From JAFAYN01 sp963733105 (GTDB lineage: Bacteria > Gemmatimonadota > Gemmatimonadetes > Longimicrobiales > Longimicrobiaceae), in the NCBI GenBank assembly GCA_963733105.1, contig CAVTCB010000010.1:124001-188000 (forward strand): 64,000 nucleotides of DNA. Reading direction: 5' to 3'. The translations under genes and the position numbers were made by a program. Shown one piece after another: positions 47,863-55,947 of the stretch (positions are counted from its first letter, which is position 1; each line of letters begins with the position of its first letter). Under the pieces are notes generated by a model. The model worked only from the letters and a program-made list of their open reading frames with translations. It was not told where the DNA came from and did no database searches.

Positions 47863-48366
47863 TCACGCGCGCTTCGCCGCTCTCGCCAGGGACAGGTTCT
47901 CGTCCAGATCGACGAGGTCGTCGTCGACCGCATACACGAGGAACTGTTCCGACGTCTGCAAGGGGGCCCAGTCGAGCCGGTTGAGCCTGGCGGCGACACG
48001 ATTGCACAGCGCGCGCACGCCGACCTCCGCCCCGTTCAGGCAGGCGTCGGAGAGGCGCCGGTCCAGGTCGGCGAGCGTGGGTGAGCGAGGCTGGAGCGCG
48101 GGATCACCGAGCGTGCTGAACTCGGCGGGGTTCCAACGGTGCTCCTCCTCCGGAGCGACCGTCCCAACCGGCGGCGCGATCGACTCCCCCGCCCGGAGGA
48201 AGCCGACGCCGACCACCGGGATCAGGCCGCGGCATGGATCGTCGCCGTAGTTGAGGGCCACGCAGTAGGCCGTGGTGTCCAGCTCGGCGCTGGAGACGAC
48301 CCGGTGGACCTCCCGCGCCAGCTCCCGCTCAAAGGCCTCGACCAGCTCCTCGACATCGTCACCCAT
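47863..48366 (-). CDS. Candidate immunity protein 2 (DUF4303-like)
   Basis: 167 aa, acidic, soluble. The N-terminal helix EELVEAFERELAREVHRVV followed by AYCVALNYGDD has the look of DUF4303/SUKH-like immunity proteins. It overlaps the preceding gene by 8 bases, behind the RHS toxin. Immunity is inferred from position and acidity; it could also protect against a different toxin lost by tip exchange. Confidence 0.6.
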   Translation of the reverse strand: MGDDVEELVEAFERELAREVHRVVSSAELDTTAYCVALNYGDDPCRGLIPVVGVGFLRAGESIAPPVGTVAPEEEHRWNPAEFSTLGDPALQPRSPTLADLDRRLSDACLNGAEVGVRALCNRVAARLNRLDWAPLQTSEQFLVYAVDDDLVDLDENLSLARAAKRA

Positions 48367-48985
48367 GGTCGGGAGCGCTGAAGCTGAAGGCGGGCGTCTC
48401 CTTGCCGTCGGCGTCCACGCGGACCGCCTCGCCGCCGCCGGACCCGTCGTACTTCAGCACGAGCCGGTGCTCGAAGGTCTTCTTCATCAGCGCGTGGAAC
48501 TGCTCCACGTCAATCGCGTTCAGAGTGTCGCCCTCGTAGTGGTAGGTGTCGTGCAGGTGGTCGCCGCCGGTCCCGTACTCGTACATCTCGCGCGGGCGTC
48601 CGCCCGGAGCCGCGATCTCCACGACCTTTCCGGGCATCTTGCCGCCCTGCAGGTATACCCGGGCCGTGGTCGTGTCGTCGGACCGCGTGATGAATTCCTC
48701 GACCGACGGCTTCCCGTCCGGGCCGAACGCCCGGACCAGCATGAGCCGGTCCCGCTCGTCGAAGCCGAACGCGACTGCGTTCCTGGTGCTCTTCGGCTCC
48801 GAGCCCAGCAGCTTCCCCCTCGCCGTTTGGAAACGCTCCTGCTGGAACGGGACGAGCCCGAAGTAGCGCCCGGTGGCCCACCGCCACACCGAAACCGCTT
48901 CCTCGACTTCCTTCTTGTTGGCGGCGTAGCTCCCTTTCAGCGCCTTCACGGCGGCCTTCAGCCGCTCAATCGTAGCCTGGTCCAT
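48359..48985 (-). CDS. Candidate immunity protein 1 for the RHS/AHH nuclease
   Basis: 208 aa, soluble, starting MDQATIERLKAAVKALKG. It begins 15 bases after the RHS stop, the standard place for the cognate immunity gene. Helical N-terminus and a beta-rich middle (RNAVAFGFDERDRLMLVRAF). No known family recognised. Binding to the AHH domain is inferred only. Confidence 0.65.
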   Translation of the reverse strand: MDQATIERLKAAVKALKGSYAANKKEVEEAVSVWRWATGRYFGLVPFQQERFQTARGKLLGSEPKSTRNAVAFGFDERDRLMLVRAFGPDGKPSVEEFITRSDDTTTARVYLQGGKMPGKVVEIAAPGGRPREMYEYGTGGDHLHDTYHYEGDTLNAIDVEQFHALMKKTFEHRLVLKYDGSGGGEAVRVDADGKETPAFSFSAPDHG

Positions 48986-49000
48986 GTGATTGTTCAGGGC

Positions 49001-52000
49001 TTATTTGCAAGGGAAGGTCTTGCCCTGCGCGAGCTCCTTCTTGAGCGCGCTGAGCCTGGCCAGGAACTGCTGTCGGGAAGGCGGCGGCGGTGCGCCGGCC
49101 ATCAACCTGTTGTAGACGTGCTGCTTGTACGCATCACCGTGCAGTCCCTCCCCCTTGTGGAGCGTTCGGGTGTCCCCCGGCTGTCGATCCGCGGACGTGC
49201 GCGGCAGCCAGATCCCGTTGCGGGGATCGTTGACGTCGAGCGAGTGACCCGCCATGACGGTCCGCAGGTCGACCATGCGCTGGTCCGTGGAGTTCGACTG
49301 CACGATGTGGTGGGCATCGTTGTTCGATCCGATCGGCGTCTGTCCGACTCCGCTCAGGTTGTTCCCGAGGATCTGGGAGTCCGACGACGTGCTCAGGCCA
49401 TACGGATCGATGAAGCTGGTCGGGTTGACCGCGTACCGGTAGAGGTTGAACCCTCCGTTCAGCGAGATGGGGTCCTGCGATACGAACCGCCCAAGGTCCG
49501 GCGCGTAGTACCGGAATCTCGAGTAGTGGAGGCCGGACTCGGCATCGAAGTACTGTCCCTGGAACCGCAGGCTGGTCCGGCCGGGAGGGCGGGCCGGCTC
49601 CTCGAGGACGCCCCAGGCGGAGAGCCGGTCCGCGCGCTCGAACCCGCCGCCGGCGTGCACGAAAGCGATGGGCGTGCCCAGGTGGTCGCAGACCACGGCG
49701 GACACGCCGCGCTCGTCGATCCGGGCGAAGGGGGCCAGGCTCTCTCGCGCGGTCACCCAGCCGACCACCGAGTCACCGTGCACCTCGTGCACCAGGCAGT
49801 CACGGTCCCACACGAAGACGGTATCCGGCCTTCCCTCTCTGTGCTTCGCGATGCGGCGCCCCATGGGGTCGTACGCATACGACCACGACTCTCCGTCGGG
49901 GCGGGTGAGCCCGACCAGCTCGTCACCGGCGTTCCAGGTGAACTCCCAGTCCGCCCGGAAGCCGGCGGGCGTGTCGTGGCCCTTCGCCGCGAGCCGTCCA
50001 TCCGGGTCGAACCGGAACACGACCCCGTCCGCCCGCCGCAGCCGGTTCCCCGTCTCGTACGCCAGCTCACGCACGCGTGGCGTGGCCCCCTGGGCGCCGA
50101 TCGTCACCAGGTTGTCGGCCGGATCGTACTCGAAACGCTCGAGCACGCCTGCGGGCGTGGCAACTTCGATCAGGCGGTCGGCGAGGTCGTACCGATAGCT
50201 CCGCGTCCCCCAGCCGCTGTCCGTGAATTCGCGCAGCATGCCGGTAACGGCGTACTGATACGTGCGCCGGAGGGCAACGGTGCGCATCGGATGCTCCGGC
50301 GCCGTGCCATCGGCGCCGAGCGACAGCAGCTGCCCCGAGAGCCTCCCCACCGGATCGTGCTGCAGATGCAGCGCGCCGGTGTCGAAGAACGCGCGGGCGG
50401 TTTCGAGGCCTCTCGCGTCCCTGTCCACCCCGATCTCGTCGCCGCCGCACGCCACACGCCGGATGTCGCCGTTTTGATCGACCGTGTACTCGACCACCAG
50501 CCCCAGGTCGGTCTCCGTGCGGACCAGGTGGCCTGCCACGTCGTAGGTGCTACGGACCCAGTGCTCTCCCTGCACTTCTCTGATCAGCCGCCCCACGGGA
50601 TCGCGCTCGAACTGCAGCTCGATGTGCTGGTTCGAGGCGGCCGCCATGGCCCCGAGGGCGTCGAACACGAACGCAGTGACGCTGCCATCCGGCAGTACGC
50701 GTCGCACCACGCGGCCCAGGGCATCTCGCTCCAGCACCAGCTCTTCGCCGCTGTCGTTGACGACACGGACGTATCGCCCCGCCAGATCATGCCGGTACCG
50801 GATGCGTCGGCCGTCGAAGCCGATCTCCTCGACGACGTTCCCCGCCGGATCGCGCACGAACCGATACTTCTCGCCCTTCTCGTTGTGGATCTCGACCAGG
50901 CGGTCCGGCTCTGTGGACCAGAAGTGATAGGTGGCGGAGCCGTCGGGGGCCACGATCCCCTGCAGCAACCCGCAGGGTCCGTGGATGAACCGGGTCACCG
51001 CGCCGTTCGCATCCACGTACCGCGTCATGTTCCCGGACGGGTCGAACTCCGCGCGCCGCACCGACCCGTCGGGTGCCCGGTGCTCCACGAGGTTCCCCCA
51101 CTGGTCGTAGCCGATCCGGGTCACCAGGCCGAGCGGGTCGATCCTCTCCACGAGCCGCCCGAACGCGTCGAGCCGGTAGCGGCTGACGTTGCCCATCCAG
51201 TCGGTCCCCTGCACGAGGACTCCGCCGGAGAACGACAGGGCCATCTCCGCGCCGGCCGGGTTCACCACCCTGACCAGGTTGCCGGCGGAATCATACGTGT
51301 AGCTCCAGACGGCGCCCGCGGCGTCTCTCGTCGCGACGAGCTGGTTCTGGACGTCGTACCGGCGCTCCGACACGCCGCCGGCGGGATCCACGAGCCGGAC
51401 CGGCAGGCGGGCGGCGTTGTACTCGAGGAGGAACGTGTGGCCAAGGGGATTGGTGATGCCGGCGCGGTTCCCCTGGGCATCGTAGGCGAAGCTCGTCCGG
51501 GCGCCCACCTCGTCCGTGACGGCGATGATCCGGCCGTGATCGTCGTAGGTTGTCGTCTTCACCCCGCCCAGCGGGTTGATCTCCTCCGTGATCTGGCCGG
51601 TTCTCAGGCGCTTGTAGCGCCACACGGCGCTGGTGCTGTCCGTCACCTCGACGAATCCCGCAGCGTCCAGGAAACGGAGCCGTTTCTCGTCATAACGGTC
51701 CTGGCCCGACATGTACACGCACCGTCCGGTCCGATCGTACCGCATGGTGAACACGCCGCCGTCCTTGACCACCTCCCGGACCATGCGCCCGGCGGCGTCG
51801 TACTCGTAGTGGTCCTCGAACCCGGCCGGATCGGCCGCGGCGATCAGGTTTCCCGAGCGGTCGTGGCGGTAGCGAGCCCGGGTGTAGCCCTCTCCGGGAA
51901 ACGGCTGGAAGACGACCTCCTGGACCAGGTTGCCCGTACCGTAGCCCAGCACGAGCCGGCGCCGCTCCAGTCGCTGGGAGATCGCGATGAGCCGCCCGCG

Positions 52001-52444
52001 TGCGTCGTACTCCAGGTCCAGACCCTGACCCGTGGGCAGCTCGATCGCCTGCAGCACACACACCGTGCCCGGCGGCATGCGCGCGAAGACGTACTGGGTC
52101 ACCTCGCCGTTGTCGACGTTCCAGTGACGGACCACATAGCTGTGACGGCGGGCGTGCAGGTCGAGGAACGCCCCGAAGTTGACGATCAGCTCGCCTCTCT
52201 CGACCCGCTGCTCCGGGTCGAACAGGGATTCCATCCCACCTTCGGGGCCCTGGAAGTGGTACGAACCCTGGCCGTAGACGAGCCTGCAGAAGTACGCGTT
52301 GGTCCAGCCTCGGCCGAGTGGCGACGCGGCATTCTCCAGGATCGCGGTGCTGTAGTTCCGCGTCCACGCCAGGTCGTACTTACCCGGGACGCGGATCTCC
52401 TGGACCTCCTTGTGGAGGATACCGCCGCCGATGTCGATGGGCAT
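49001..52444 (-). CDS. RHS-repeat protein with C-terminal AHH nuclease toxin
   Basis: 1,147 aa from ATG 52444 (the frame is open 29 codons upstream, but MPIDIGGGILHKEVQEI is the natural start). About 20 YD/RHS repeats (YDARGRLI, YDAAGRMV, YDPMGRRI...) form a cocoon. The core ends with the conserved border DAESGLHYSRFRYYAPDLGRFVSQDPI. The following about 125 residues are the toxin: AHHIVQSNSTDQR, WLPRTSADRQ and HGDAYKQHVYNRL match the AHH HNH-type nuclease. No PAAR domain is fused; a separate PAAR-like protein lies just upstream. It would be loaded on VgrG and delivered by T6SS, cutting target-cell DNA or RNA (inference). Confidence 0.9.
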   Translation of the reverse strand: MPIDIGGGILHKEVQEIRVPGKYDLAWTRNYSTAILENAASPLGRGWTNAYFCRLVYGQGSYHFQGPEGGMESLFDPEQRVERGELIVNFGAFLDLHARRHSYVVRHWNVDNGEVTQYVFARMPPGTVCVLQAIELPTGQGLDLEYDARGRLIAISQRLERRRLVLGYGTGNLVQEVVFQPFPGEGYTRARYRHDRSGNLIAAADPAGFEDHYEYDAAGRMVREVVKDGGVFTMRYDRTGRCVYMSGQDRYDEKRLRFLDAAGFVEVTDSTSAVWRYKRLRTGQITEEINPLGGVKTTTYDDHGRIIAVTDEVGARTSFAYDAQGNRAGITNPLGHTFLLEYNAARLPVRLVDPAGGVSERRYDVQNQLVATRDAAGAVWSYTYDSAGNLVRVVNPAGAEMALSFSGGVLVQGTDWMGNVSRYRLDAFGRLVERIDPLGLVTRIGYDQWGNLVEHRAPDGSVRRAEFDPSGNMTRYVDANGAVTRFIHGPCGLLQGIVAPDGSATYHFWSTEPDRLVEIHNEKGEKYRFVRDPAGNVVEEIGFDGRRIRYRHDLAGRYVRVVNDSGEELVLERDALGRVVRRVLPDGSVTAFVFDALGAMAAASNQHIELQFERDPVGRLIREVQGEHWVRSTYDVAGHLVRTETDLGLVVEYTVDQNGDIRRVACGGDEIGVDRDARGLETARAFFDTGALHLQHDPVGRLSGQLLSLGADGTAPEHPMRTVALRRTYQYAVTGMLREFTDSGWGTRSYRYDLADRLIEVATPAGVLERFEYDPADNLVTIGAQGATPRVRELAYETGNRLRRADGVVFRFDPDGRLAAKGHDTPAGFRADWEFTWNAGDELVGLTRPDGESWSYAYDPMGRRIAKHREGRPDTVFVWDRDCLVHEVHGDSVVGWVTARESLAPFARIDERGVSAVVCDHLGTPIAFVHAGGGFERADRLSAWGVLEEPARPPGRTSLRFQGQYFDAESGLHYSRFRYYAPDLGRFVSQDPISLNGGFNLYRYAVNPTSFIDPYGLSTSSDSQILGNNLSGVGQTPIGSNNDAHHIVQSNSTDQRMVDLRTVMAGHSLDVNDPRNGIWLPRTSADRQPGDTRTLHKGEGLHGDAYKQHVYNRLMAGAPPPPSRQQFLARLSALKKELAQGKTFPCK

Positions 52445-52546
52445 GTCCGGGGTGCCTTGTCGAGGATCAGTGCGCGGAGGCCCGACGCCGGAGCGACGCG
52501 AGACCCGGCTCTCGCGTCTCCGGTCGAGCACGAGTGGTCCGCCGCG

Positions 52547-53332
52547 TCACCGGCCGCACCCGCAATCCCGCCTTCCTATACGGTTCACCCCGGCGCTCAC
52601 GGCCATGGACACGGCCGACTGCGCCGCGCGCACCGCGATGGCCCGGGCCATGTCCGCCAGGCTCACCCCCACCAGCACGTTGCTGAAGCCGATGGGGGCG
52701 GCGTTCGGGACGATCGGCAGGTCGCTGCACGACGCGCCCATGAGCGGCGCCACGAAGGCCAGCGGACCGCCGTTCACGGTGACGTTGGGGCTGCCGATCG
52801 CGGCGGACCCCTGGCTGCCGGGATACGGAATCGGCGGCATCAGGAGCTTGACCCAGGTCTGCCACTTGGTGTACGCCGCGAAGCTGCCCTTGATGGAGCC
52901 CCAGACGCCGTCCCAGCTCGACGTGTTGATGCCGGTGACGTCCTTGATGAACCGCCCGGTCGCTGAGTCGGGCTTCACGAAGAGGGAGGAGATGCCGGCG
53001 ATGGCGAGGTTCGCCAGCAGCGTCAGCGCCACCAGCATCAGCTGCTTGGGGATGTTCAGCAGGTGCCGCCGCCAGTACATCTGGTTGAGCATGGACGGCG
53101 GGGTGGGAATCCCCTGGGGGATGTGCATGGAGTAGCCCATCGCCCCGGTCGCGGCCGCCGGCATCCCGTTGATCAGGATGTCGATCTTGGGGAACGCCGG
53201 CGTCATCCAGAGGAAGATGCTCCCGAAGTACGGGTGCGGCATCATGGGAATCGGGGGCGCGGGCGGGATGGTGACCGTGTGGAAGTCGATCCCGATCACC
53301 ATGTCGCCCATCTTCGCGGCCGGCCAGAGCAT
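52547..53332 (-). CDS. PAAR-like (DUF4150) spike-tip protein
   Basis: 261 aa. The N-terminal third (GDMVIGIDFHTVTIPPAPPIPM and KIDILINGMPAAATGAMG) and C-terminal third (GSPNVTVNGGPLAFVAPLMG, CSDLPIVPNAAPIG) each resemble half of a PAAR-like tip. Between them is a hydrophobic stretch LMLVALTLLANLAIAGI. PAAR proteins cap VgrG. ATG 53332 has GAGGAGG upstream. It lies directly before the RHS toxin gene and after DUF2169 adaptor genes, which load PAAR-toxin pairs. Confidence 0.82.
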   Translation of the reverse strand: MLWPAAKMGDMVIGIDFHTVTIPPAPPIPMMPHPYFGSIFLWMTPAFPKIDILINGMPAAATGAMGYSMHIPQGIPTPPSMLNQMYWRRHLLNIPKQLMLVALTLLANLAIAGISSLFVKPDSATGRFIKDVTGINTSSWDGVWGSIKGSFAAYTKWQTWVKLLMPPIPYPGSQGSAAIGSPNVTVNGGPLAFVAPLMGASCSDLPIVPNAAPIGFSNVLVGVSLADMARAIAVRAAQSAVSMAVSAGVNRIGRRDCGCGR

Positions 53333-53345
53333 TCGGTCCTCCTCC

Positions 53346-53723
53346 TCAGCGGCTCAGATCGGTGACCAGGATGCGCTTGGAGAGGCGGGTGCGCTGGAAG
53401 CGCACGTGCACCGGATCGTCCGCATCCAGCGATTCGTACAGCTCCCGCCTCACCAGGCCGCCGGTCGCCACGCCCTCCAGCTCGAACGTCACCATGTAGA
53501 CGTCAGGGTTCCGCTCCGCCTGGGTCAGGGCGCGGCCCCCGACGACGTTCGTGTGGTAGGTCGTAGAGCCGGGGGTGGTCTGCTTCCCTGTTACACGGGC
53601 CGTGGCCTGGTACGTCTCCAGACCCACACGGTCGACGGCCCCGTACGCGAAGTACAGCAGGACGGCCCCAAGGACGGCGGCCTGGAAGAAGTAGACAAAC
53701 GGGCTCGGGCCCTGTGGCGGCAC
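53346..53723 (-). CDS. Hypothetical membrane-anchored protein, 125 aa
   Basis: One N-terminal helix FVYFFQAAVLGAVLLYFAYG, then a small beta-rich domain similar to DUF3592-type folds (ATARVTGKQT, VYMVTFELEG). It lies inside the toxin cassette, 13 bases after the PAAR-like gene in reverse order. Perhaps a second immunity or a cargo-loading factor; no function assigned. Confidence 0.6.
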   Translation of the reverse strand: MPPQGPSPFVYFFQAAVLGAVLLYFAYGAVDRVGLETYQATARVTGKQTTPGSTTYHTNVVGGRALTQAERNPDVYMVTFELEGVATGGLVRRELYESLDADDPVHVRFQRTRLSKRILVTDLSR

Positions 53724-53739
53724 GGTCTCCCCTCCTCCG

Positions 53740-54834
53740 TCAGGTGACGAGGACGTCCATCCTGCGCATCTCGGGGAGCCAGTCGGGGCCGCGGTAGGGG
53801 ACGGCGCCGCGCCACACCAGGTCCACCTGCCCCTCCTCCATGCGGATCATCACGGTGTGCATCGCCACCTCGGGCTCCTGCACGCCCTCGCCGATGTCCA
53901 GGCCGATGCGGGGCGCCTCCTGCGGGAGCCGGAACTGGAGGCGCCCTCCGGGGCTCAGGTTCTCCGTCGAGACCCACTCGCCGCCCTGGAGAAACGGCAG
54001 GGCGCCGCCTTCCGAGGCACCGCTGAAGAAGCGGAAGTCCATGTCGCGGATCCCGTGCTTCAGGTACGGCTCCCGCTGGTCCGCGGGGAGCAGCTGCGCG
54101 TATACCCTGCGCATCTCCTGCTCCACCGGCCGGTCGGCCGGCATGATCCCCGCCAGGAGCGCGCGGGGGAGCCAGGTCTTGGGGAGCCAGCCGAAGCCGG
54201 CGGGCATCGGCCGCGTCTCCCACGCGGCGTACTCCTCCAGGCACAGCCCCCACGGCGTCAGCGGCGCCCGGGGGTCCTCCAGGTTCGGCAGCGGCAGGTT
54301 GTCGACGCTCTGCCGGGTGTTGCGCACCGCGAACCCCCGCCCCAGCGGGTTCCTGGGGTACGGGTACGGGGTCCGGAGGTCCGAGTACACGTCGGTGCCG
54401 CCGTAGGCGCGCTCGTAGCGCAGCTCCATGGAGGTGAACGGCGCCGGGTCCGTGAACGACGGGGGTCCGCCCTCCACATGGCGCGCCACACGGTCGCCCA
54501 CCACCGAGATCGTCTTGCGCCATGGGCCCACCTGCAGGGAGACCGGGAACGACCGGGCCGGCGCCCCGCCCGGCGCGTGCGCCACGCCGTTGAGGACCAC
54601 GTCCGTGGCCGTCTTGAAGGGGACGAAGTCGCTCTCGTAGCGCACCGACGAGTTCATGGGGCTGTCCCAGAACACGTCGCCGGGGAGCAGGGGCCGGTCC
54701 TCCGCGGCCGGCGTGCACACGCCCCCGGGGACGATGTCGAACGTGCGCTTCACCAGCACGCTCAGGACGTACCCGCCGTCCGGGGACTGGCCGGGAAGCA
54801 CGATCCACGCGCCGCGCGACGCCTCCGCCGTCAA
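53740..54834 (-). CDS. DUF2169 adaptor protein, copy 2
   Basis: 364 aa. DUF2169 hallmarks: VLSVLVKRTFDI, VGPWRKTISVVGDR, TSMELRYERAYGG, PRNPLGRGFA and a C-terminal DLVWRGAVPYRG. Members bind PAAR-type tips and are needed for toxin loading on VgrG. The start is taken as TTG 54834, overlapping the previous stop (TTGA); this is the only start that keeps the N-terminal domain. About 40% similar by eye to the adjacent copy. Confidence 0.82.
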   Translation of the reverse strand: MTAEASRGAWIVLPGQSPDGGYVLSVLVKRTFDIVPGGVCTPAAEDRPLLPGDVFWDSPMNSSVRYESDFVPFKTATDVVLNGVAHAPGGAPARSFPVSLQVGPWRKTISVVGDRVARHVEGGPPSFTDPAPFTSMELRYERAYGGTDVYSDLRTPYPYPRNPLGRGFAVRNTRQSVDNLPLPNLEDPRAPLTPWGLCLEEYAAWETRPMPAGFGWLPKTWLPRALLAGIMPADRPVEQEMRRVYAQLLPADQREPYLKHGIRDMDFRFFSGASEGGALPFLQGGEWVSTENLSPGGRLQFRLPQEAPRIGLDIGEGVQEPEVAMHTVMIRMEEGQVDLVWRGAVPYRGPDWLPEMRRMDVLVT

Positions 54835-55922
54835 AGGACCTCCGCGTGCAGACGCTTCATCTTCGGCAGCCAGGCGTAGCCTTCGTAGACCGTGGAGGCG
54901 CGCCAGACCAGGTCGAGCTCGCCGTCGTCCGGGCGGATGCTGACCGTGTGCAGGCGCGGCGCCGGCTGCTGCTCGCCGAGCCCGATGTCGAGCAGGACGA
55001 CCGGCGTTTCCCCGGGGAGCGAGAACTTCAGCAGCCCGTCCGGCGTCAACCCTCCCAGGGAGACGGGCTCGTCCCCCTTCAGGTCGGGGAAGACCAGCCC
55101 GAACGACGCGCCGTTGCCGAAGTGCGCTTCCAGGGGGCGCAGGCGCGACTGCTTGGCGAGCGCCACGTGGTCCCTCGGCAGCATCCCCATCCGCTCTTCC
55201 GTGGTCGCGGTGCCCGGGTCGAGGAAGGGCGGATAGGAGCCCAGCAGGGCGGAGCGCGGGTACCAGGCTCTCTCCCGCCACCCGAACCCCTGCGGCAGGG
55301 GCTGGAGGTGCCAGCGCCCGGGCTCGTGGATGAGGAGCCGCTCCGGGGTCAGCAGGTCCTGCGGGTCCTCGACGTTCGGGAGCGCCAGCCCCTCCACGGC
55401 CTCCCTCACGTTGCGCAGCACCACGCCCGTGCCCATGAAGTTGCGTGGGTAGATGAACGGGAGGTCGGGGATGCTCTTCTCGTCCCGCCCGCCGTAGGCG
55501 CGCTCGTAGCGGATCTCCATCTCCACGAACGGCTCCGGATCCGTGAAGAGGGGTGCGGCGCCATCCCGGTGGCGGCAGTGACGGTCGCCCGTGACCACCA
55601 GTAGCTTCTGCGCCGCGCCCACCCGTACCCCCACCAGCATCTGCTGGGTCGGCACCCCCCCCGGCGCATGGGCCCTGCCGACCACCACGACGTCGGTGGC
55701 CGCCTTGTACGGGGCCACCTCGGACTCGTGCTGCACGGTGGACCACTCGGGGTCGCCACCGTCGTAGTACTCGTCGATCAGCCGCAGGGGATGGTCGGAC
55801 TCGCGGCGCTCGACCGCGCCGTCCGCCCCGATCCGGTAGCTGCGCTTGACGATCACCGAGAACACGTGCTCCCCCGTGTCGCTCCGGCCCGGGACGATCT
55901 CGAACACCGCGCTGCTCGCCAT
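54831..55922 (-). CDS. DUF2169 adaptor protein, copy 1
   Basis: 363 aa. Same domain as its neighbour: VFSVIVKRSYRI, VGAAQKLLVVTGDR, VEMEIRYERAYGG, PRNFMGTGVVL, DLVWRASTVYEG. It is 25 bases after vgrG. Two tandem copies suggest two different PAAR clients or a heterodimer. Confidence 0.88.
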   Translation of the reverse strand: MASSAVFEIVPGRSDTGEHVFSVIVKRSYRIGADGAVERRESDHPLRLIDEYYDGGDPEWSTVQHESEVAPYKAATDVVVVGRAHAPGGVPTQQMLVGVRVGAAQKLLVVTGDRHCRHRDGAAPLFTDPEPFVEMEIRYERAYGGRDEKSIPDLPFIYPRNFMGTGVVLRNVREAVEGLALPNVEDPQDLLTPERLLIHEPGRWHLQPLPQGFGWRERAWYPRSALLGSYPPFLDPGTATTEERMGMLPRDHVALAKQSRLRPLEAHFGNGASFGLVFPDLKGDEPVSLGGLTPDGLLKFSLPGETPVVLLDIGLGEQQPAPRLHTVSIRPDDGELDLVWRASTVYEGYAWLPKMKRLHAEVL

Positions 55923-55947
55923 CGCTCTCCTGGAAGTCCGCGGCCGC

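Noticed and set aside
48272..52966. Plus-strand open frame of 1,564 codons opposite the RHS gene
   Set aside because: No motif or start signal; it mirrors the repetitive RHS codons and is an antisense shadow.
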